NCBI RefSeq assembly: GCF_000143415.4
Contig: NW_003314267.1
Coordinates: 1,985,497-2,049,496, forward strand
Origin: Selaginella moellendorffii
Taxonomy: Eukaryota > Streptophyta > Lycopodiopsida > Selaginellales > Selaginellaceae
Length of the DNA: 64,000 nucleotides
Direction: 5' to 3'
The notes under the pieces are model-generated. The model searched no databases. It was not told the DNA's origin and saw only the letters and a list, made by a program, of their open reading frames with translations. Of the stretch, positions 57,052 through 64,000 are shown in pieces; position 1 is the first letter of the stretch; every line of letters starts with the position of its first letter. The position numbers and the translations under genes are program-made.

Positions 57052-58130
57052 TTACAACCCATATTGACGCAAGGGATGAGGTTCTTCTTCTTCTTGCTGC
57101 TTCTTGTTGATCTTTCTCTTTGGAAAGACAGGAGGCCTTTCGTCCCTGAGCAGTGGTATCTTCTGTACGTTGTCGATCTTGTGAGGTACATTTTTGAACT
57201 TGGAAATGACAAATCTTTGCTTAGGCCTCGGCGGGTTCCTCCAGCAGAACCAGCGTATTATTCTCATGTCGGTGGTCTTGTTGTTCTTGACAGGGACAAA
57301 GACTGGCCTGATAACTTGGAAGTCGTGATGGTGTTGGGTATTCATCCTGATGAAATCGTTTCCATAAGCATAGCGAATGACTTCATCCATGCTGTCGCCC
57401 CTGTTTCAGGAAAAGAAGAACACGATCATATTAAGCAAAGATTGACGAAGACACCACTTTGGTTCAAACCTTTCGAGCGGTGTGCCGTAGACGTGGTCTG
57501 GATTTACTACCGATGGAAGTGGAGCAACGTTTGCCTGGTACAAAGCAAGGTTGTCATGGTGGAACTAGCAATTCGAGGTAAAGTTTACCAGTCTCTGCTT
57601 GACTTTGAGCTTGATTGGGTGCTCTCTTCGGTACATTCTCTGTTCGTCTGCCCGTGTGACTTTCCTGAGAGAAGGAAGTGGCGAAAAGAAGAAAAGTTTG
57701 AGTTTTGGAGTGTTGGATCTTACATTTTCGGAGCCTTCTTGTTCATAGCTCGCAGATCAGTGCCTTTGGCAGCGCTTGGGTCAGGGACGTTCTCTCGGAA
57801 GACCATCACTGCGAGGAACCAATACCCGAGTTAGTGTTTCCCTCATCGAGTGATCGAACAGGCCTGGACTAACTAACGTTCTTTCACTGTAGGAGAATAC
57901 TCGTTGAGCACTCCATAGATGAAGTTGTCGCTGGGAAGATCCCTGGTGCATCGTTTTCCCTGGAACGAGGATTGACATGAGCAAAGCCGATGAAGAAACT
58001 TGACGCAAGATAGAGGTACCGCTCCCAGCTTCGGTTTGATGAGAATCTCATCCTTTGCAGATGAGCTCCGGACATTCCCCATTCTGGGATGATCCGACTC
58101 GTCGTAAGTCATGTTGCCTGGATTCGACAT
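57052..58130 (-). CDS. CFAP77: CFAP77-like cilia- and flagella-associated protein
   Basis: Probable axonemal microtubule-associated protein of sperm flagella. Six exons on the minus strand: 58130-58020, 57959-57878, 57808-57724, 57664-57589, 57534-57470 and 57400-57052; 255 aa. The N-terminal block ILIKPKLGAGKRCTRDLPSD followed by NFIYGVLNE matches the family pattern LLIKPxLGxxRxxCxxLPxxxFxYG. AMNKKAPKM then TRADEQRMYREE-like text and PDHVYGTPLERGDSMDEVI match later family blocks. The tail is basic and Glu-rich. Frame continuity supports every junction. The plus strand opposite carries a long ORF (57049-57834), which I judge a shadow. Assignment is from recalled family pattern; a search would settle it. 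Confidence 0.7.
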
Positions 58131-58416
58131 CGCGGAAGAAAGCTTGAAAGCGATCCGCCAAAGCCGACTTCTTCGACCAATCAGCTCGGCAGGCCTATCA
58201 AATTTTGAGAATGCGATAATATGCCATTGCGCGGCAACCAATTGGCGCCCACTCGTAGGCGCGTCATCCGCACCGTCCACGTGTCCAGGTGTATCGAATT
58301 CAAAGTTTGAATAAAAGAATATACCTAAAACTGACCTATCTCTGTTCAATGCTTGATATGCTATTTTGATTCTAACAATGTGGGCTGGGAGAGAGGTGTA
58401 GGGTTCTTGGATTCTT
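58131..58416. promoter_or_regulatory. Divergent promoter, CFAP77-like / glutaminyl cyclase
   Basis: 286 bp between the two start codons. A CCAAT-containing stretch (GACCAATCAG near 58176; CAACCAATTGG near 58238) is seen. No clear TATA box. Confidence 0.4.
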
Positions 58417-59833
58417 ATGATCCAAGAAATGGGGAAGAGGCGGCACCGTCTCTCGCTGGGCGGCGTGATCTTCAGCGCCGGCGCCGTGGTTGCGCTCGTC
58501 GTTGTGCTGCTCGAGGTGTCGTCCGCCTCGAAGCCAAAGAAGGCGACTTCCACTCGCCAGGTGCCGATCAATTCGGGATTTCGGATCGTCCGTGAGTATC
58601 CGCACGATGCGAAGGCATTCACTCAGGTTCGATCGATCCATTTCGCTGCTGAATTTCCAGCTCAAAGAAGAATTTTTCTTTCTTTGCGATCAAAGGGGCT
58701 TTTGTACCATGGAAACAATACACTGTATGAATCCACTGGGCTGCATGGAGAGGTACGCGAAAGTTTGGTAAAGTTCGTTCTGGTTCATTTACAAGGGTTT
58801 GGTGCTAACAGTCGTCAGTACGTGAAGTTGATCTTCAAACGGGAGAGGTTTGTTTTCTTTCTTTTATCTTTTTGCAGAAAATATATGTTCCAATGTCTGT
58901 GCAGGTTAGAAGGATTTATCGTCTGCAAAGCAGGGATTTTGGAGAAGGATTGGCACTTTGGGAAAACAAGTAACCTCTTTTTAAGATTCGGTGATGGTTT
59001 TGTTAATTCTAGCAGATTTTTACAGGTTACTTGGCAAACTAACAAAGGATATATCTACGATGAGAAAACACTGAGTCTCGTAACTTTATACTGCTTCAGA
59101 GGTATATGATCACGATACTTTGCATTTCTTTCCAGCTAGGAACATTCAAGCATCCCATGACGGATGGCTGGGGATTGACGCACGACAACAAGCATATCAT
59201 AGGAAGCGATGGAAGCTCCACTTTGTACTTTCTAGACCCACACAGCTTTTCAGGTTTGATGGTTTTTTCAGTGATAGATTTTGCAAGAAGAGTTGATCGC
59301 GCATTTCAGAGATAAGAAGAATCACAGTTAAGGACAATGGAGAAGCTGTGGAGCTTTTGAACGAGCTGGAGTATGTGAAAGGAGAGATCTGGGCGAATGT
59401 TTGGCAGGTACTTCGAAGCAGCGTATTCTCACTTTTCATCTTTTTCTTTTCTTTTGACTCCGCAGATGAATTCTATTGCTCGAATCTCTCCCAAGGACGG
59501 TAGAGTCGTAGGATGGATAGTTTTGGATGCACTAAGGCAAGTTGCTACCTTTTGTCGCGTTCCTGCTTAACATTTCTTATCCCGCACGCAGGAAGAATCT
59601 CATTTCTGCTGGAAACAGGGTATGAAAAGTTCCAAGTTTCTTTGTGTTTATCTCTGTTTCCTCCAGAATATAGACGTGCTAAATGGCATTGCTTGGGATG
59701 AGGAGCAAGACCGTCTCTTCGGTACGTGTTTGACACTCTTTGCACGATGCTGAATTCTTCCTTGATCGATACAGTAACTGGCAAGTGGTGGCCAAAGCTC
59801 TACGAGATCGTTCTGTCCCCGGAACTCTATTAG
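58417..59833 (+). CDS. QCT: Glutaminyl-peptide cyclotransferase, plant/bacterial type
   Basis: Forms N-terminal pyroglutamate on secreted peptides and proteins. Eleven exons: 58417-58626, 58696-58752, 58812-58847, 58905-58969, 59016-59079, 59136-59253, 59310-59407, 59466-59536, 59592-59619, 59667-59721 and 59775-59833; 286 aa. An ATG at 58429 (MGKRRHRL) is an alternative start. A membrane anchor or signal segment follows the basic N-terminus (GGVIFSAGAVVALVVVLLEV), placing it in the secretory pathway. Beta-propeller signatures: YPHDAKAFTQGLLYHGNNTL, TDGWGLTHDNK, IIGSDGSSTLYFLDP, LLNELEYVKGEIWANVWQ and IDVLNGIAWDEEQDRLFVTG. The intron after exon 8 must be GC-AG (CTAAG|GCAAGT); the nearby GT choice breaks the frame. 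Confidence 0.92.
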
Positions 59834-59973
59834 ACACGCACAAAGTAGCACAAGCAACTGCTATGGACGGTGGTATTATCAATGTACAATTCTTTCCAAT
59901 TTTATTTTTTTTCCTCTCGTTTGCTCTGCTTCACAGGAGGTCCCAAGATTGCATTTTTGTCGATCCATCCAAG

Positions 59974-60246
59974 TCAGAATGACGCTTCTCTCCACGACGA
60001 CGCCGGGAGCACCGAACGGACAGTCTTGAGGTCCCGAAGCCATTTGACGCGCTCGTAGCTATCCCCGGGCGCGTCGGCGTCGCGCAGCATGGATCGCACC
60101 AGCGACGCCGTGACGCGCCAGGAGCAGAAGAGGAAGATCCAGCCCAGTACCACCAGCCCCCACGCGAAGAAATCCTCCGCCGCCACCAATCCATCGCCGT
60201 CCTCGTCGCCCATCATCTCCAAGACGACGCTCTCCATCTCCGCCAT
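59974..60246 (-). CDS. Small membrane protein with one EF-hand-like loop
   Basis: Minus-strand single-exon frame of 90 aa starting MAEMESVVLEMMGDEDGDGL. DEDGDGLVAAEDF fits a calcium-binding loop at about residues 14-26. A hydrophobic segment follows directly (WGLVVLGWIFLFCSWRVTA), then an Arg/Lys-rich tail. The frame is also open upstream to 60327, but the Met chosen gives the more protein-like start. It converges with the glutaminyl cyclase gene (140 bp between stop codons). I do not recognise a named family. Confidence 0.5.
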   Translation of the reverse strand: MAEMESVVLEMMGDEDGDGLVAAEDFFAWGLVVLGWIFLFCSWRVTASLVRSMLRDADAPGDSYERVKWLRDLKTVRSVLPASSWREASF

Positions 60247-61687
60247 TTGGGATTTCTTCTCTCCCTTCCTCGTCCCATGCCAACACGTTGCCTGGACAAA
60301 ATTTAGGGCACACGCGGCACACAGCATATTCTGGGACGGGAGGGATATTCTAGAATATGCTTCTGTGCCGAGGCATATTCGGGGAGGCCTTTTAAAAAGC
60401 AGTTTCTAGAATATACTTTATGGCGGGGCATATTCGTATTTTTGACTTTTTCATTTCTTTTGTTAAAGGTTTTTGTTGCTCATAGAGTCCACGCTCCTTT
60501 TTGTGCGATTTTGAATCATTGCATCGATCTTGACGAGAATGCAATGCATTTGGGTGGACGCAAGAGAAAAAGAGGCGAAGAAATTGATAGAGATTTATTG
60601 GTGGTCCAAGTTTTTTTCTGGTTTTTTTTTTTCTAGCCTTTGATAGAGCTCTTGCTACAAGGCATTTCTAGTGGCGCTTCATGGTTCCGGAATCTCCATT
60701 ATTGGGGCAGGGGGGGAGGACTTTCTCAAATCGAGACTCAGCTTGGCTTTTTGACAATGGGGAAGAGCGCAAAATCTCTACACAAAATCAAAAGATTCGC
60801 ACCGGATCAAAGCATCCAAGACTCTCTCCCCCTTCTTGGCATATGCGGCGAATCGCGCGGGGGACTTTTCCTCCCTCCCATTGTTCGTTATGATTGTTCC
60901 CCGGGACACAATGGGCGACCGCCACGTGTACGTCCGCCCGCGGGGCGATCGAGCTGTCAGATCCGGTGGACGGCCAGGATTCACTCTCCCGTGGATCCTC
61001 TTCTTTTTCGCGCCAGTATTTGATTGGGAAATGCACGATATGGACATTCGGGGCCACATTTTTTATTTCTTTTTCATGCATCCATCCTAGTGTTTAGAAA
61101 TTAGGCGCTCTTTCGGTGGGCTCTAGGGATATTCCATGTCTCGCGTAGAAATTACTGTTCCAGCGATTGCCCACCCACAACACAACCTGTCAAGCCCTAA
61201 ATTTAAAGACAAGCCTCCCAAACAAATGGGAAAGACCAGCCGGATTCCAAACGGGATATCAAATCCGGCTTTTAATACCGCTGTACTTGGGCACCATGGG
61301 CCGGCCGTACAAGTGGCCCAAACCGCGTGTGTGTGTGTTTTAGCTGCTGTGGGGTTTCCGCCCGTCCGCGTTCTTCCCAGGGAGAGAGTAAGCGATGATC
61401 AAGCTAGGGATTGCTCGTCCGCGGAGTGGCGCTGGCTGTAAATCCTTGCCAGGCGCCTCTTGTTTTGCCGGCATCGCGAGGTTTGCAGGAAATCTTGCGC
61501 GCTCGGGAAAATCCAGGTGCTAGAACACGCGGATTTCCAGTGCATGCGAGTAATGCAAGTTGTGGCGCCGGAAATTTCATGCTGGGAGGGAGGGATCGAG
61601 GAGCCAGTCCGGCGCTAGCGAGGAGCTTGGAGAGGGTTTCGTTTTTTCTTCTCGGCCGGCTTTAGATCTTTTGGGGGGGATTTTTGG
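60247..61687. other. Intergenic region upstream of the NT-C2 gene
   Basis: 1.4 kb without a supported gene. It contains a short imperfect duplication at 60324-60435 (TCTAGAATAT and GCATATTC repeated). A (GT)n-like stretch lies near 61328. Overlapping ORFs on both strands look like chance frames. Confidence 0.45.
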
Positions 61688-62041
61688 ATGACAGTCTCCG
61701 TGAGGATGATGAAGGTCATGAGATGGCCGCTGCGGTCGCTCATGACGAAAAAGTTCTATGTGACAATGGTGCTGCACGGGATGGACAAGCTGCTGGCGGC
61801 CGACGATTCGAAATTCGTGGTGGATGTCAAGTGGAAGGGGCCGAAACGATCGTTGGGGCCTCGTTTCCGGAGCGTGAAGAGGGAGCGAAGCGCCGAAGCT
61901 GCTGCTACCATGGACGGAGCGCTGGAGTGGGAGCAAGGATTTGACTGCGAGTGTACTCTGGCTCTTGCCAAGGAGAATGGGTTCTACCCATGGGACGTTT
62001 ACCTGGTCGTGCGCAAGGTAAAGAAATCTTTGGTTTTTAAT

Positions 62042-62072
<31 letters not shown>

Positions 62073-64000
62073 GAGACTGACGATTCGAATTTTGTAGATC
62101 ACTCTTAATGGGGCCAAGGCCAAGGCGTCAGTCTTTGGCTCGGGATATCTGAATCTTGGGGAGTTTGCTCCTCTAGCTGGGAGTGCACGACATAGAACGA
62201 AAGTTTCCATTTTGGGGGGCGAAAGTGAGGAAGCGATTGGTGTAAGTTTGTGCTTGTTAGGAAAAGCTTTGTCTCGTGCAGCCTAGCTGACAAGAGCTGT
62301 GCATGTCGCAGGTCACTTTGAGCTTTGAGGAAGTCCCGGAAGCTGTGGAGACCAACTTTAGGATCATGGCACCGGCGATCCCATGCATCTCGCTGTGGGA
62401 GAGGGATGACTTGGGGGATGGCGGAGATAAACCGATGCTGCGTACGAAGAAGTCGCGGGTGGAGGACGCTGCCATCGACATCAGAACAAGTGACGAGAGC
62501 TCGCAGGATTCCCCCGATCGCTTCGAATCCGATTCTGTTGACAACTTTGAGGACAGTGACGCTGTCGATGACGAGGAATTCACTTCTTTCCGCTATGGAA
62601 GAATCGCGGGGGCCAACCAGCTGATAGGAAAGAGCCACGATCAGAGGGCGTCGAATGACGAGGAAGTTTTGGTGTTCAATGGCGGGACAGCGCTAAAGCT
62701 GGCGGAGGAAACTTCATCGTCGGATTCAGACCAGGCGGCGTCTCAGTCGTCCATGAGAAGGATGTTGTCGTGGAGGAAGAGAAAGCTGAGCTTCCGATCC
62801 CCGCGGGCCAGGCGAGGCGAGCCACTTCTCAACAAGGCATACGGTGACAATGGAGGTGATGAAATCGACTGGGACCGAAGGCAAGCCGAGTCACCAGAAG
62901 AGTCTCTTGGAAGCATGGTAAGTGTGTTTCCTTTAATATCTCCTTTTTCTTTTCTATCTGTTTCACGTGCTAACATGTGAACCTTCTTCCAGCTCCGACT
63001 AAACAACGAGAAGAAGACGGCCATCGAAGGAACCTGGGATTTTGGCGAGACGTTTCAAGTAGGCAGCTGGGAAGCGAAAGAGCTGACGAGCCGAGACGGG
63101 CAGATGATGCTCTCGGCCAGCGTCTTCTTTGCGTCCATCGATCAGAGAAGCGAGAGCGCAGCCGGCGAAAGCGCGTGCACCGCTCTGGTTGCCGTTATAG
63201 CCGACTGGCTCCACAGGTTCCCGGCGTTCATGCCAAGCCGAGCCGAGTTTGATCTGCTGATACGCGAAGGCTCGGCCGAGTGGAGGAAGCTGTGCCAGGA
63301 CGCCACCTACAAGGACCGCTTCCCGGATGGGCATTTTGATCTGGAGACCGTGATCGAGGCGGCGGTCCGGCCGCTGACGGTCGTCCCGGAGAAGTCGTTC
63401 GTGGGGTTCTTCCGGCCGGAAGGGCTGGGGGAGTCGAGCGAGTTCCTCGAGGGGGCCATGTCCTTCGACAACATCTGGGACGAGGTGGAGCGGTCCGGGC
63501 CGGCGGTGTACATTGTCAGCTGGAACGACCACTTCTTCGTCGTCAAAGTTGACGAGCAGAGCGTGCACATCATCGACACGCTGGGGGAGCGGCTGTTCGA
63601 GGGGTGCGATCAGGCGTACGTTCTCAAGTTCAACGAGGCAGCGCGGCTGTCCTTTGTGCCACCGGCGGAGGCAGCGGCTCCAAAACAGGAGCAAGGAAGT
63701 AGCAGCGGCAGTGGCAGCGACAGAGAGAGCGACGATGGAAAGAAAGAAGAGGCAGCAGCAGCAGCAGCAGCAGCAAAGAAGGATGATTCTCAAAAGGAGT
63801 CCGAGGAAGCAAAGCAGGAAGAACAGGCTAGCGAGGAAGCGGAGAATAGCGAGAGGAAGATGAGGGAGTTCTCCGGAAGGAACGCGTGCAAGGAGTTTGT
63901 CAAAGGCTTTCTGGCGGCGATTCCACTGGGGCAATTGCAGAGCGACGTGAAAAAGGGGCTGGTTGGAAAGGACCATCTCCACCGGCGGCTGCAAATCGAG
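61688..64000 (+). CDS. NT-C2 (EEIG1/EHBP1-type C2) domain protein, 3' end missing
   Basis: Plant-type protein with an N-terminal C2-like membrane/adaptor domain. Exons 61688-62017, 62098-62241, 62312-62917 and 62993->64000; 696 residues in the window. The NT-C2 domain spans about residues 1-165: KFYVTMVLHGMDKL, DVKWKGPKRSLGPRFRS, WEQGFDCECTLALAKENGFY, PWDVYLVVRK, LGEFAPLAGS. An acidic/Ser-rich linker follows (DESSQDSPDRFESDSVDNFE). The C-terminal part has EKKTAIEGTWDFGETFQVGS, ACTALVAVIADWLHRFP, VYIVSWNDHFFVVKVDEQ and an Ala/Lys/Glu low-complexity stretch at about 588-640. This layout matches a plant NT-C2 family of unknown role. The first intron has a (CT)n tract. The start codon has no in-frame Met upstream in the same open frame. 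Confidence 0.88.
62042..62064. repeat. (CT)n microsatellite in intron 1 of the NT-C2 gene
   Basis: About 11 CT units, part of the intron's pyrimidine-rich 3' half. Confidence 0.85.

Noticed and set aside
57049-57834. 261-codon plus-strand ORF
   Set aside because: It runs antisense across the exons and introns of the CFAP77-like gene. Its text (FFFFLLLLVD, odd Cys/Trp mix) matches no family, while the minus strand splices into a coherent protein.
57873-58622. 249-codon minus-strand ORF
   Set aside because: Shadow of glutaminyl cyclase exon 1 and the CFAP77-like exons; it lacks protein-like features.
60640-61097. Several overlapping ORFs on both strands
   Set aside because: None shows a domain, splice partner or consistent frame. 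Probably chance in moderately GC-rich intergenic DNA.
62999-63994. 331-codon minus-strand ORF
   Set aside because: Mirror of the GC-rich exon 4 of the NT-C2 gene. The Leu/Cys-rich stretch is the reverse of its CAG/AAG low-complexity part.
1-64000. CRISPR arrays, operons, bacterial-type promoters
   Set aside because: Spliceosomal introns throughout show a eukaryotic nuclear genome; no spaced identical repeats of CRISPR type occur.

Overview
The window looks like nuclear DNA of a seed-free vascular plant, most likely a spikemoss (Selaginella, probably S. moellendorffii). This is inference. The genes are plant-type and compact, with almost all introns 45-70 bp. One gene resembles the axonemal protein CFAP77, expected only in plants with flagellated sperm. 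The LTR retrotransposons use the initiator-tRNA-Met primer site common in plants. No database search was possible; gene names rest on recognised family sequence, and exon borders on splice signals plus reading-frame continuity.

Layout. 0-21.7 kb is gene-dense: mitochondrial phosphatidylserine decarboxylase (-, cut by the left edge), organellar methionine aminopeptidase (+), BolA-like protein (+), a very large F-box/CW/SNF2/RING protein (+), SKIP24-like F-box protein (-), serine racemase (+) and a BAHD/condensation-like acyltransferase (-). Two AT-rich gene-free islands (3.7-5.8 and 10.7-12.6 kb) lie between them. Between SKIP24 and serine racemase sits a 4.7-kb patchwork of broken gene pieces (nuclease/kinase-like, unknown, metallothionein-like, BCS1-type AAA ATPase). 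It is flanked by two copies of the same ~60-bp promoter sequence, so the two genes were probably once divergent neighbours sharing one promoter.

22.2-52.6 kb is a nested transposon block. An old LTR (family A) has been split by three insertions. Element A (23836-37365) has long LTRs and no recognisable coding sequence, and it contains Element B (28142-33754), a chromodomain Ty3/gypsy element with a self-priming signature. Element C (38363-45822) is a second chromodomain Ty3/gypsy element, on the minus strand. A small TRIM-like element is broken by C. Target-site duplications are visible for A (GCCTC/GCCCC), B (ACCAC) and C (ATATG). LTRs of families A and C carry GGACTC-type hexamer arrays and a shared core-promoter-like module. 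A tandem 1.2-kb repeat follows (49.3-52.6 kb).

53.9-64 kb is again gene-dense: a small single-TM/coiled-coil protein (+), aspartyl-tRNA synthetase (+), CFAP77-like protein (-), plant-type glutaminyl-peptide cyclotransferase (+), a mini EF-hand membrane protein (-) and an NT-C2 domain protein (+, cut by the right edge).

The genes are a mix of housekeeping functions, not a pathway cluster. Shared traits are tiny introns, TTTAGGGTTT telo-box motifs close to several start codons, and an unusually high share of GC-AG introns.
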